Below, piece by piece: positions 32,125 to 41,813 of a DNA stretch of 64,000 bases; position 1 is the first letter of the stretch; each line of letters starts with the position of its first letter. Source of the DNA: HXMU1420-13 sp963691715. GTDB lineage: Bacteria; Bacteroidota; Rhodothermia; Balneolales; Balneolaceae. The position numbers were made by a program, and so were the translations under genes. The stretch spans positions 744,001 to 808,000 of the forward strand of contig OY829281.1 in NCBI GenBank assembly GCA_963691715.1. The letters run 5' to 3'. The notes under the pieces were generated by a model. That model did no database searches. It saw only the letters and a program-made list of their open reading frames with translations, and had not been told where the DNA came from.

Positions 32125-33231
32125 TTACTTCGAGTATGGGATGTGGGCTCTAAATTGTTTCTTTAAAAGACTCTGAAAATGGTAGACTCCGAGCTCTCTT
32201 TTTACTGAAAAACGACCTTTATTATATGCTTTAGATTGTAGACCTAGCTGAACTGCTTCACATATCTCAATATCTTCCTGTTGAATCACTTCGCTGTATT
32301 CTAGATCATCGTTAATGATACCTGCTTTTTCTTTAGCAGTAATATCATCATAAAAGTACCAAAAAAATACTTTACATTCAGTTGTTGAAATAGGTTCCAC
32401 TACGTTAACTTGCAATCTACCAGGTAGTATGTTCAACATCATGTTGGGGAACAGGAAATAGTAAAAAGCTTCTCCATGTTCAGTTTGGTATACATTGTTT
32501 TCACTTTTAAATGGACTATATTGAAGTGAATACATAGGATAAGCTTCTGTGACGTAATTCTCGTAGTCCAATAAGTTAGCAAGTTCAGGATGAACAATGG
32601 GTATATGATATCCTTCTAGATAATTATCTACATACACCTTCCAATTACATGCGATATGATATACCTCTTCTTTATAAAATTGGAGATGTTTCATAGAAAT
32701 TGGAGCGATTCTTTTCGTAATTCCTTCTAACATTTTCTCCAATGACAAGCCATCAGGTTTTATTCTTGCAAAGATTAACCCATCCCAAAAGGAAAGTTCA
32801 ACTGGTTCAAGTCCAAAGTCTTTTTCATCGAATAACTCCACAAGATTCCAGTCTGGAACTCCTCTTAGGCTACCATCCGTTAAGTAGGTCCACCCATGAT
32901 ATTGGCATTGCAAAACGGTAGTAGTCCCTTTTTTTACTGCTAATGGGCCACCACGATGTTTACAAACATTGTAAAATCCGTTAATTGCTCCATCCTTTGT
33001 TTTGATTAACAAAATTGGATTTCCAGCGATGGTAGCATGAATTACATCACCAACCGCATTTAATTGATCTTCATGACCTACATATTGCCAGTTTCTTGAA
33101 AATAAAGCTTCTTTTTCAAAGTCATATATCTCTTTATCATAATACCATTGTGATGGGATCGTCGAAGCTTGTTCGATGGGATATTGTTCTAAATCATGAA
33201 GATTATCCAATATGCTAGCTGGGATTTTCAT
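32125..33231 (-). CDS. Rieske non-heme iron aromatic/choline-type oxygenase, alpha subunit
   Basis: The 368-residue protein has an N-terminal Rieske 2Fe-2S domain (CKHRGGPLAV and CQYHGWTY, giving C-x-H-x15-18-C-x2-H) and a C-terminal catalytic domain with DNYLEGYHIPIVHPEL, whose two His and an acidic residue hold the mononuclear iron. The YLEGYHIP sequence is shared with choline monooxygenase and carnitine oxygenase-like enzymes. Electrons must come from a reductase not encoded here. It overlaps the preceding FAD-oxidoreductase gene by 4 bp (ATGA), so the two likely act on the same compound. Confidence 0.9.
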   Translation of the reverse strand: MKIPASILDNLHDLEQYPIEQASTIPSQWYYDKEIYDFEKEALFSRNWQYVGHEDQLNAVGDVIHATIAGNPILLIKTKDGAINGFYNVCKHRGGPLAVKKGTTTVLQCQYHGWTYLTDGSLRGVPDWNLVELFDEKDFGLEPVELSFWDGLIFARIKPDGLSLEKMLEGITKRIAPISMKHLQFYKEEVYHIACNWKVYVDNYLEGYHIPIVHPELANLLDYENYVTEAYPMYSLQYSPFKSENNVYQTEHGEAFYYFLFPNMMLNILPGRLQVNVVEPISTTECKVFFWYFYDDITAKEKAGIINDDLEYSEVIQQEDIEICEAVQLGLQSKAYNKGRFSVKRELGVYHFQSLLKKQFRAHIPYSK

Positions 33232-34658
33232 ACGGATATTCCAAATTCACATTTTAAGGCTGATTTTGCTGCATGATACCCACTCATACCGTGTACTCCT
33301 CCACCAGGAGGGGTAGATGACGAGCACATATAAATACCTTTAGCGGGGGTTTTGTAAGGATTCCATCTTAGAACCGGCCGACCTATTAATTGCTTTAGAA
33401 ATTGTGCACCCCCATTAATATCACCACCAATATAATTTTCATTATATGCATTCATGCTTACGGCGGTCATGGTATTGTACGAAATAATGGTATCCTTAAA
33501 TCCTGGAGCCCATCGCTCAATTTGATTAATAATTTCGGTAGAACAATCTTTATCGGAACCATTAGGTACATGACAATAAGCCCATACTGTATGTTTTCCT
33601 TTTGGAGCTCTGGTTTCGTCGAAAATGGAGGGTTGGGATAAGAGCACATAGGGCTTTTCTGTATGCTTACCATTCCAAATTTCTCTTTCCGAACGTGCTA
33701 ACTCTTCTAAAGTTCCACCGAGATGAACGGTTCCTGCTTTTTTAGTTTCTTCATTAAGCCAAGGTATTGGCTCAGACACTGCTATATCAATTTTACAAGC
33801 ACCCGGACCATATTCGAATGCCATTAATTTCTTTTTGTAGCCTGCTGGTAATTCTTTTCCACAAATTCTAGCAACTTGATGTGGAGTTAAATCAAATAAG
33901 ATAGATTTCGTTGTAGGCAATTCACCCAGTGATGTAATCCGGTTACCTGTTTCAATTGTTCCTCCTAAAGATTTAAAATACTCGGCCATCGCTGAAGTAA
34001 TCTTCGCTGATCCACTTTTTGCGATTGGCCAACCAACGGCATGCATTGATGTACATAATACTAATCCAAAAGAAGAGGAGAAGGCTTTTTCTAAAGGAAG
34101 GATACTATGGGCTGCATGTCCTGCAAAAAAAGCTCTAGCTTCTTCTGTTTTAAACAAAGAATGTGCTAACCTGGTAGTTGATTGCATACCGAGAAGTCCA
34201 AATTTTGCCATCCTTAAGGGATTATTTGGAATTCTGAGAGTTCCAAATAAATCTACTTTTAAGGATTCCCATGCGTTTACATATCCTTCAAAAAGCTTTT
34301 TATATCTTTGGGCATCAGAACCAAGTTGTTCCATTGTTTTAGTTAAAGATGTATAGCCTAACACAGCTCTACCATTGCTTAAAGGATGGGAAGCCGCTAC
34401 ATCAGGATGAATCCACTCTAACCCATACTCATGAAGCGGAAGGGTAGAGAGGTAAGGGGATGCAACCGCAGTAGGGTGCACTGCTGAGCAAACATCGTGT
34501 AAAAAACCTGGTTCTGTTAATTCCTTTGTACGAGTGCCTCCACCTATGGTATCTTCAGCCTCTATAATATGTACGTCAAGTCCCTGTTGAGCCATTAATA
34601 TGGCCGCAGACAATCCATTTGGACCTGAACCAATAATTATGCAATCGTAGTTACTCAC
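33228..34658 (-). CDS. FAD-dependent oxidoreductase, phytoene-desaturase-like
   Basis: The 476-residue protein opens with the dinucleotide-binding motif IIIGSGPNGLSAAILMAQ and the GGG segment of DTIGGGTRTKEL, and ends with YMCSSSTPPGGGVHGMSGYHAA, the C-terminal signature of the CrtI/pyridine-nucleotide-disulphide family branch called NAD(P)/FAD-dependent or phytoene-dehydrogenase-like. It starts with GTG at 34658, overlapping the stop codon of the protease gene. Substrate unknown; the Rieske partner argues for oxidation of a lipid or aromatic compound rather than a standard carotenoid step. Confidence 0.87.
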   Translation of the reverse strand: MSNYDCIIIGSGPNGLSAAILMAQQGLDVHIIEAEDTIGGGTRTKELTEPGFLHDVCSAVHPTAVASPYLSTLPLHEYGLEWIHPDVAASHPLSNGRAVLGYTSLTKTMEQLGSDAQRYKKLFEGYVNAWESLKVDLFGTLRIPNNPLRMAKFGLLGMQSTTRLAHSLFKTEEARAFFAGHAAHSILPLEKAFSSSFGLVLCTSMHAVGWPIAKSGSAKITSAMAEYFKSLGGTIETGNRITSLGELPTTKSILFDLTPHQVARICGKELPAGYKKKLMAFEYGPGACKIDIAVSEPIPWLNEETKKAGTVHLGGTLEELARSEREIWNGKHTEKPYVLLSQPSIFDETRAPKGKHTVWAYCHVPNGSDKDCSTEIINQIERWAPGFKDTIISYNTMTAVSMNAYNENYIGGDINGGAQFLKQLIGRPVLRWNPYKTPAKGIYMCSSSTPPGGGVHGMSGYHAAKSALKCEFGISV

Positions 34659-36328
34659 TAATTACTTAATTCTTCTGCTCTTTTAAGTGCTTCATAAGCA
34701 TTTATAATTCCACCAGAAACAGACAAATCAGAAAAAAGTACATTTGGTATTTGTTCGGAACTACCAGGTTTTAATACCATTAAATTGGAGGGTTTAGTTG
34801 CAGTTTCCAATAAAATATTTTTGATTTGAGCTGTTGATAAATCAGGATAATACGACATAATTAGAGCTGCGATACCAGAAACAACTGGTGAAGCCATACT
34901 AGTACCATCTTGGGCTTTATATTCATTTTCTGGCATTGTCGAATATATCTGAACACCTGGGGCAAATATGTCCACTTCCGTTTTTCCGTAATTACTAAAA
35001 ACTGCTGTAATTGCATCTCCACCTTTCCATGAAGAAGCTCCAACTTCTAGATAATGGACAGCAACAGAGCCATCCTCAAACGTATTATTAGGAAAATTTG
35101 CAGTGGAGTCATTATTTTCAGCGTCATTACCAGCTCCATGAACCATCAATACTCCTAAGCTGTCGGCGAATTTAATGGCAGCATCTACATACCATTTTTC
35201 AGGCGAATAGCCTTTTCCAAAACTCATATTTATTACATGTGCTCCATTTTCTGCAGCATATCGAATCGCATTGGCAACATCTTTATCTCTTTCATCGCCA
35301 TTTGGTACGGTTCTCAAAATCATTAGCTTTACATCCGCTATACCGTCTATTCCTAATCCATTATTACGAACCGCTCCAACAATACCTGCCACATGGGTTC
35401 CATGATCACTTGTTGGGCCAGATACATCGTTATTTCCATATATTCTGTCCGTTAAATCTGTATAGACATCACCAACGATATGACGAGGATCAAAGTCGGG
35501 GTTCATTCCAAAATTTGACAGACTTTGGAATTGATCCTTAGCTTCAAATATTTCGTTTTCTGTAATATTATTGGATCGCATATAATTCACAAGCCCCTTA
35601 AATTGAGTAACCTGCTCGGAATCAAGACTATCTGGTTCTATGTCAACGGAAGAAAGCGAATCCAAACTTGAAACATTAAAAACTTGACGTGCTACCATTA
35701 TGGCTTGCTCGAATCCATTTACATTTTGTAAAATTTGATTGATTTCTCTTCTTTCTGAAAGAAAATCTGATGTAATCTGAAGGTAGTAATTATACTCTTC
35801 GATTTGGTTAGTTTCTAAATTACTACTATCTGCGTTTTCATATTTAGTGTGGAGTTTAGTATATAATCGAGTAACCTCATAAGTGTCGTCCGTTACATGT
35901 GTACTATCGGGACCACCAATGAAATTCCATCCATGCATGTCATCGATATATCCGTTCCCATCATCATCAATTCCATTGTTAGGGATTTCATCATCATTTA
36001 TCCAAATATTATCAGAGAGATCCTCATGATGTATATCGGTACCAGAATCTATAATTGCTACAATGACTTCTTTTTTTGGCGTTTTGTTAATTAATAATTC
36101 ATTGTAAGCCTGTGATACACCTGTTCCATAGTATGGATCATTATTAGGAGACTGTAAATGCCAATCTTCAGTTGGGGCAAGAATTTCAACTGATATTTCT
36201 TCTTCGATACGGTCAGGTTCTTCTGTGTTTTCTATCGGAGGAATTAATTCAGAGGTACTTGAACAACCAATAAAAATAATACCTACGATAAGTATAAATG
36301 AAGGGGGAAATAAAAAGAATTTTTTCAT
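34658..36328 (-). CDS. S8 (subtilisin-like) serine protease lipoprotein
   Basis: This 556-residue protein has a lipoprotein signal (FILIVGIIFIGC) and a subtilase domain. The triad is in VAIIDSGTDIHHEDL (Asp at about 93), HGTHVAGIVGA (His at about 311) and GTSMASPVVSG (Ser at about 482). An unusual insertion of about 170 residues (roughly 135-300), predicted helical and acidic, lies between the Asp and His parts. It is probably an envelope protease. It is first in a transcript with the FAD and Rieske genes. Confidence 0.93.
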   Translation of the reverse strand: MKKFFLFPPSFILIVGIIFIGCSSTSELIPPIENTEEPDRIEEEISVEILAPTEDWHLQSPNNDPYYGTGVSQAYNELLINKTPKKEVIVAIIDSGTDIHHEDLSDNIWINDDEIPNNGIDDDGNGYIDDMHGWNFIGGPDSTHVTDDTYEVTRLYTKLHTKYENADSSNLETNQIEEYNYYLQITSDFLSERREINQILQNVNGFEQAIMVARQVFNVSSLDSLSSVDIEPDSLDSEQVTQFKGLVNYMRSNNITENEIFEAKDQFQSLSNFGMNPDFDPRHIVGDVYTDLTDRIYGNNDVSGPTSDHGTHVAGIVGAVRNNGLGIDGIADVKLMILRTVPNGDERDKDVANAIRYAAENGAHVINMSFGKGYSPEKWYVDAAIKFADSLGVLMVHGAGNDAENNDSTANFPNNTFEDGSVAVHYLEVGASSWKGGDAITAVFSNYGKTEVDIFAPGVQIYSTMPENEYKAQDGTSMASPVVSGIAALIMSYYPDLSTAQIKNILLETATKPSNLMVLKPGSSEQIPNVLFSDLSVSGGIINAYEALKRAEELSN

Positions 36329-36388
36329 GTTGATTGAAAATGAATGTGGTTAGTTAGGCGAAAGAAGTAACTAGATAATAAGCTATTT

Positions 36389-37522
36389 TTAGCTTTTTAA
36401 TTTCATTAATATAAAATCAAGAATAACGATTAACCCTATGATTAGTATAAGAAGAGAAATACTTGGTATGGGTTTCCAAATAATAAAGCCGCCAAGAGTA
36501 CCTAGAACTGCGCCTAGGTATTGAATATATCTTAATTGTTCATTCGAGGCATTTTTTATTAATAACTCTATTCTTCTTTCATCATATTGTCGGAGGTTAT
36601 CCTCGACTAGAGCATGAACATCAAGTTGATTAATTAAACGATATATGACATTCGTAACCACTTCCTCTATAGTATCACTATTATTCTCAATTGTTTCTGG
36701 AAGTGTGTCTAAGAATTCATCCATTTTGATTAATCCCTTTTCGAGCCCCCCAGGTAGTTTCGTTAAGGCATTTTCTACAAGATCTAGCATTTCTTGGCCT
36801 TTTATAAAACTGTAAGCTTTAATAGCAACTCGTTCGAATGAATGTTCATCAATGCTTTGATTCATTTGATCAATGATCGCTTTAGCTATCGAAGAGCGTA
36901 TTTCAGGTTCAGCAATCATTTCATCAACATAGCTTACTAACAAAATCTTAAGTTCACTTCTGAACTCAGAGTCATCGAGTACTTTTTTTATGTATTCGGT
37001 TGCTTGTTCTCGATATTTTGAAATCGATTTAGAATCTTGAATTTTTTGTTTTATGATTTCAGGATTAATCAAATCATTAGAGACAGCTACTGCTAATCGA
37101 TATGCGATACGGTCTTTCTGAGCGGGAATTAGCCCTTGTCCTAAAATGGGGCGTTTAAAAGTTGGGCGAAATAACATTTTTATAGCTACCCAATTTGTCA
37201 TAAAACCAATTAGCCCTCCTATGGATAGGATTTTTAGTAACCCCTCTAAGTCAATGATTGAGCCAAAGATCGATAGGCTAATACCAGTGAAATCCCACCA
37301 AAAAGAAATAAAAAAACCAGCTAATAGAAGAAATGGGAAAAAAAATAAAAGGTTAATTAACCATTTTTTTTTGGGATATACATTCTGTGTTGCGTCCTGA
37401 GAGAGAACTCTTTCATTATTGCTAATTTCTTGTTCAAATTGGTGTGCAATTAAGCTCCACAGTTGATATGCATATTTTTTAGTGTTTTCTATAAGGATAT
37501 TTTTTTCATCGATGTTCGCCAT
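36389..37522 (-). CDS. DUF445 family membrane protein
   Basis: I take ATG 37522 rather than the upstream GTG. The protein (about 377 residues) has two helices at about 50-95, the family motif GGLIGFMTNWVAIKMLFRP followed by GQGLIPAQKDRIA, a long helical soluble segment, and two further helices at the C terminus. DUF445 proteins are widespread with unknown function in membrane organisation; the conserved TNWVAIKMLF stretch resembles a hinge at the membrane surface. Short stand-alone transcript. Confidence 0.87.
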   Translation of the reverse strand: MANIDEKNILIENTKKYAYQLWSLIAHQFEQEISNNERVLSQDATQNVYPKKKWLINLLFFFPFLLLAGFFISFWWDFTGISLSIFGSIIDLEGLLKILSIGGLIGFMTNWVAIKMLFRPTFKRPILGQGLIPAQKDRIAYRLAVAVSNDLINPEIIKQKIQDSKSISKYREQATEYIKKVLDDSEFRSELKILLVSYVDEMIAEPEIRSSIAKAIIDQMNQSIDEHSFERVAIKAYSFIKGQEMLDLVENALTKLPGGLEKGLIKMDEFLDTLPETIENNSDTIEEVVTNVIYRLINQLDVHALVEDNLRQYDERRIELLIKNASNEQLRYIQYLGAVLGTLGGFIIWKPIPSISLLILIIGLIVILDFILMKLKS

Positions 37523-37722
37523 GCAACTCACTACGAAAAATAGGTTAGATTGTTGAGTAATAGAAGATATCAGTGATCAAGTATTTTAAATAAAATAAGG
37601 ATTGAGATGAAAATAATTCTAAAAGGGATTTCGGAATGAATTCTGATACCAGAATAGCGCTCTATGCGGTTCACAAGAACAAATACAAGCAGAATCTTTA
37701 CCTAGTTAATCATGGATTAGAA

Positions 37723-38169
37723 TTATTTTGAATTGTAATAAAGATCTAAAAAATAGTCTTCCAATGTCGTCATTGTCTTTTTTTCTTCCAGTGTTTGGTC
37801 ACTATACCCAATAAGATGAATAAAGCCATGGATCATTACCCTCAAAAATTCATCTTTTTTTGTTTGATTGAATTCAGATGCTTGTTCACTTATTCGTTGC
37901 GCGCAACAATATATTGTTCCTTCAATGGCTGAATTATCCATTCCATCATCTAATCGAAACGTTATTATATCTGTAACATAATTATGATTCAAATAGGTGT
38001 TATTGATTCGAGTGATTTCTTGTTCATCCACAAAGACCAATTCGATGAGTTCAAATTCGCATTTTTGGTGAGCTTGAACAAGCTTGGAAATAAATATGGC
38101 ATCAGATTCTTTGATGGGAATACTGATGCCACTTATGTTAAATATTTGAACAGGAAAGTCTGTACTCAT
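37723..38169 (-). CDS. ybeY: Endoribonuclease YbeY (rRNA maturation factor)
   Basis: The 148-residue protein has the metal-binding motif HGFIHLIGYSDQT. Two histidines are spaced H-x3-H as usual, but the third ligand position after GYS is Asp instead of His, as in Bacteroidota YbeY. ITFRLDD is the upstream conserved stretch. YbeY helps process the 3' end of 16S rRNA and surveys ribosomes. It starts 5 bp after the next upstream gene. Confidence 0.9.
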   Translation of the reverse strand: MSTDFPVQIFNISGISIPIKESDAIFISKLVQAHQKCEFELIELVFVDEQEITRINNTYLNHNYVTDIITFRLDDGMDNSAIEGTIYCCAQRISEQASEFNQTKKDEFLRVMIHGFIHLIGYSDQTLEEKKTMTTLEDYFLDLYYNSK

Positions 38170-38174
38170 ACAGC

Positions 38175-38621
38175 TTATAAGCTGAAGTCGTCATCCATAG
38201 ATTCTGTTAGAGAAAGAGCAATGCCACACATCATTAAATCTTCAGGTAAAGCGGTGAAATCACCAGATATTATAGATTCGTCTACATTAGCATAAATACT
38301 ACATCCTGCTGCTTTATCTACAATAAGACCTGAGGTTCTATCTCCCGATTTACCGAAAAAAGTAACTTGTTGCAGCATATCGCTTGCTATGAATGCAGTG
38401 CAATTCTGTAGTTGTAGAAAAGTGTTATGTGAATAAACAGAAACGAGGTTCATTTGTTTACCATTAGCTTCTAATCCTAGATGAATTTCCAAAGCTAGTT
38501 TTGCACTTTCTTCCTCATTGATAACTTCTATTCTGAAAACGTCATCACCTAATGGTTTAGGTGTTGCTCCTAGTACGGAGCCAATGCTTTCGATATTTTC
38601 TTTTGTAAACTGATGTATCAT
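38175..38621 (-). CDS. Conserved hypothetical protein upstream of ybeY
   Basis: This 148-residue soluble protein has no signal peptide or motif that I recognise. It looks like a compact alpha/beta protein with several strands (NLVSVYSHNTFLQLQNCTAFIAS, LQQVTFFGKSGDRTSGLIVDKAAGCSIYANV) and an acidic C terminus (SMDDDFSL). It lies 5 bp before ybeY, so the two are co-translated, which hints at a house-keeping role related to RNA or to the following large membrane protein. Confidence 0.6.
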   Translation of the reverse strand: MIHQFTKENIESIGSVLGATPKPLGDDVFRIEVINEEESAKLALEIHLGLEANGKQMNLVSVYSHNTFLQLQNCTAFIASDMLQQVTFFGKSGDRTSGLIVDKAAGCSIYANVDESIISGDFTALPEDLMMCGIALSLTESMDDDFSL

Positions 38622-38655
38622 ATTTTCGGTATGTAGGCTAAATATAGCAAAAACC

Positions 38656-41640
38656 TTAATTAGTTAAACCGTATCTACGCATTTCAAGTTCACTTTCTTC
38701 AATGGTTGTTGGCAAAGTAGGAAAGGGGGTTCCTTCAAAGGATAGATTCACTAAATTTATAATTTCATTAGCTTCTTCTTCATTACCAGATTTAAATAAT
38801 GTATAGCTGGTAATTGAAAGATATTGACGAACCTGCATAAGTTGATCACCGTAGCTTTGACGACGTTCATAAGTAGTATTGATTCTACCACGAAGCTTTC
38901 GTTGGGTATTGATATCACCTTCACGGCGAGCAGTTTCAAATTCGTTATTTAACTGTTGGAATTCTTGTTCGGCTCTGAGATAAGATGTATATGCACTTTC
39001 GAAATCTGACTCAATAACTGGTTTAATACCATTTACAACTCTTGCTGCATCATCAATTCTTCCTAATTCTATGTAATTAATAGCAAATAAAGCTTGAAGA
39101 TTATATCCTTCCTCATCGGAACGGAATGGTATTAATTCTTCTGCACGGTTTAACCAATATACTGCACTATCAGGCTGATTCTGTTTTATAAATGTTTCTG
39201 AAAGTTGGAGAAAACTAAATCGGTAGTTGCCAAGCATCCTACGGATGTTTTCATCCAAATAAACATCTGGGTTATTCCATTCTTTAAAACTAAAATTATT
39301 TAGTCGTTGAGTATGGATTTTGGTATCAATATACCCTGTATATTCAGAATCGAATTTTTTAGGCATAATTCTATATGCTTTACCCTCAGTTCTGAAATAG
39401 TCTTGTAGACCTAACATGCTTTGTGATGAAACAGTATTAGCAAAGTAAATCGGACGTAACCATTCATTGGTTTTTAATAAGTCTAAAATCATAAGATCCT
39501 GCACCTGCATGTAATAAACACCTTCGCCTTGAGCGTCATTACCATAAAAACGGCCATTCACTTTCCAAGAAATTTCATCATCAAGATTATCAACCGGTAT
39601 TTCGAAATCTGTTCCAAGCTTTAATATTGGCAAGGAAGTATCTGGTTTTACACCAATTGCTTCTTTGTATTGATAATCTTCAGAAAATGCTAGCTTTAGC
39701 ATATCCTTATCCACTGGTATAGTGATATTTTTAGGTTCCCAACGATCAATTCTTGAGGTGATAAACTCAATTTCTTCATCCGTATAACTTATTGGGAGAG
39801 GTGCAGATTCATGCGACCATTGGTATTTCATTTGTCGTATGTACCAGTCGGTATTTAATAGACTAAGGCATACAATTCTTACATCTGTTCGGATTCCCTC
39901 AACTTCTTGAGCATACCAAAGAGGAAAGGTATCGTTGTCTCCGTTTGTAAATACAATAGCATTTGGAGCCAAAGATTCTAATAAATTTTTTGCATAATCA
40001 GGGGCTACATATCTATTAGAACGGTCGTGATCGTCCCAATTTTCTGAACCCATCAAAATAGGAGAACCTAACATGCATAAAAGTATGACTGCATAGCCTA
40101 AAGCGGTATTACTTTTTGCATACGTTTTGATGAGTTCAATTAGACCTGTAACACCTAGTCCTATCCAGATAGCATATGCAAAAAAGGAACCTACATACGC
40201 ATAATCTCTTTCTCTAGGCTGATAGGGGGACTGATTTAGGAAAACGATGATAGCTAGTCCAGTGACAATGAATAGAGTAAAAACTGCAAATGCCCGCCTC
40301 CAATCGGAGTTAAAATGATAGAAAAGTCCAAATAAGCCTAATAAAAAGGGAATGAAGAAATAGGCATTACTTGCTTTATTTTCTGGGTATCGTTCTTCTT
40401 CGAACCCAGAACGCCATCCAGAATCCTGTATATCCGATTCCCTACCTATAAAATTCCAATTAAAATATCGAACATACATATGGTTTATTTGATGAGAAAT
40501 AAAGAACTCAAAATCGCTATTGTAACGTGCATAAAATTGCATGTGGCGAGGGTCACTGGAATAGCGTCTGGGAAACAGTTTTTCATTTTGTGAAATCTGT
40601 GCTGTAGCATCGTCGTAATATTGTCCTTTAAGAATGGGAGTATTCCCATACTGTTCGCGCTTTAAATAGCTCACAAAGTCTTCAAAGGTTTCTGGATCAT
40701 TCTCATCGATGGGTGGGTTTGCAATGGATCGAATCATAATCACTGCATAACTGGAATATCCAATAAGAATCATGGCATAGCTTATGAGCGCAATATTGGC
40801 GATACGATATTTTTTCTTGTGGGTGTAATAAATGGCATAACTCAATGACCCAACAATGATCAACAAATAGGTAAGTGGACCGATGAGCCCATAGGTTTTA
40901 TCCCCAATTTTATCTGCCCAATCAGGTAAAAATTGAATGGTTAATGGATAAACTAGAAAAAATGATAATACAGATATCACCCCCATTATTGAAAAGGTTA
41001 TCAATGTGAAATCTCGTTGCTTGAAATAGACGATTAAGGCCACAAAGAAAATGGCTAATAGATTAAGAAGATGCACACCAATCGCTAATCCAAACATATA
41101 TGCTATCAGTACTAACCATCGTTCATTATAGTTTTCTTTATGATGCTCTGACCATTTCAAAGCAAGCCAAACTACAATAGCTGTAAAAAACATAGACATA
41201 GCATAAACTTCCGCTTCGACCGCATTGAACCAAAATGTATCGGTTACTGCAAAAGTTAATGCTCCTACTAAAGCACCTCCGTACATACCTATTTTATCGA
41301 TTAAGGGCATTTCATCTGGGTGACCTTTAAATTCTCTAATTAATCTCACTATAATTAAATAGAGTAACATTACCGTTAAAGCAGATGCTAATGCACTTAA
41401 GAAATTTATGCTAACCGCAACGTATTCTACGGGCATGAACATAGATGCAAGCCTACCAAGTAAGGAGTAGAGAGGAGCTCCTGGAGGGTGATTAACCTGT
41501 AAGCCATGCGCCACAGCTATGAATTCCCCTGCGTCCCAAAAACTTGCAGTTGGTGCCATGGTTAGTACATAAATAATAAGTGATGTTATAAATGCAAAAA
41601 GTGCTAAATATTTGTTCGTCGATTTGTGATTTAAAAACAT
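38656..41640 (-). CDS. DUF2723 family membrane glycosyltransferase-like protein
   Basis: The 994-residue protein has about 11 membrane helices in the first 530 residues and a soluble C-terminal domain with TPR-like helices (about 850-960, RAEELIPFRSDEEGYNLQALFAINYIEL). The start TAPTASFWDAGEFIAVAHGLQVNHPPGAPLY is the DUF2723 signature with an acidic D-x-G-E pair like the active site of protein O-mannosyltransferases (GT117). It may glycosylate exported proteins or lipids. Single large gene, downstream of the divergent sodium symporter. Confidence 0.9.
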   Translation of the reverse strand: MFLNHKSTNKYLALFAFITSLIIYVLTMAPTASFWDAGEFIAVAHGLQVNHPPGAPLYSLLGRLASMFMPVEYVAVSINFLSALASALTVMLLYLIIVRLIREFKGHPDEMPLIDKIGMYGGALVGALTFAVTDTFWFNAVEAEVYAMSMFFTAIVVWLALKWSEHHKENYNERWLVLIAYMFGLAIGVHLLNLLAIFFVALIVYFKQRDFTLITFSIMGVISVLSFFLVYPLTIQFLPDWADKIGDKTYGLIGPLTYLLIIVGSLSYAIYYTHKKKYRIANIALISYAMILIGYSSYAVIMIRSIANPPIDENDPETFEDFVSYLKREQYGNTPILKGQYYDDATAQISQNEKLFPRRYSSDPRHMQFYARYNSDFEFFISHQINHMYVRYFNWNFIGRESDIQDSGWRSGFEEERYPENKASNAYFFIPFLLGLFGLFYHFNSDWRRAFAVFTLFIVTGLAIIVFLNQSPYQPRERDYAYVGSFFAYAIWIGLGVTGLIELIKTYAKSNTALGYAVILLCMLGSPILMGSENWDDHDRSNRYVAPDYAKNLLESLAPNAIVFTNGDNDTFPLWYAQEVEGIRTDVRIVCLSLLNTDWYIRQMKYQWSHESAPLPISYTDEEIEFITSRIDRWEPKNITIPVDKDMLKLAFSEDYQYKEAIGVKPDTSLPILKLGTDFEIPVDNLDDEISWKVNGRFYGNDAQGEGVYYMQVQDLMILDLLKTNEWLRPIYFANTVSSQSMLGLQDYFRTEGKAYRIMPKKFDSEYTGYIDTKIHTQRLNNFSFKEWNNPDVYLDENIRRMLGNYRFSFLQLSETFIKQNQPDSAVYWLNRAEELIPFRSDEEGYNLQALFAINYIELGRIDDAARVVNGIKPVIESDFESAYTSYLRAEQEFQQLNNEFETARREGDINTQRKLRGRINTTYERRQSYGDQLMQVRQYLSITSYTLFKSGNEEEANEIINLVNLSFEGTPFPTLPTTIEESELEMRRYGLTN

Positions 41641-41813
41641 GAATTACGCATTCAGTTATGAAAAATTTTTGGATAGTCTATATATAACCTGTATGATTGA
41701 CCTTCAATGATATGCATAGCCTTAATCACATGAAAGTATTACTTAATATAGTGAGCATTTGCCTATTGAAACGAGCAAAATTACATCCTATTTTTTAATT
41801 AACATTTATTTGC

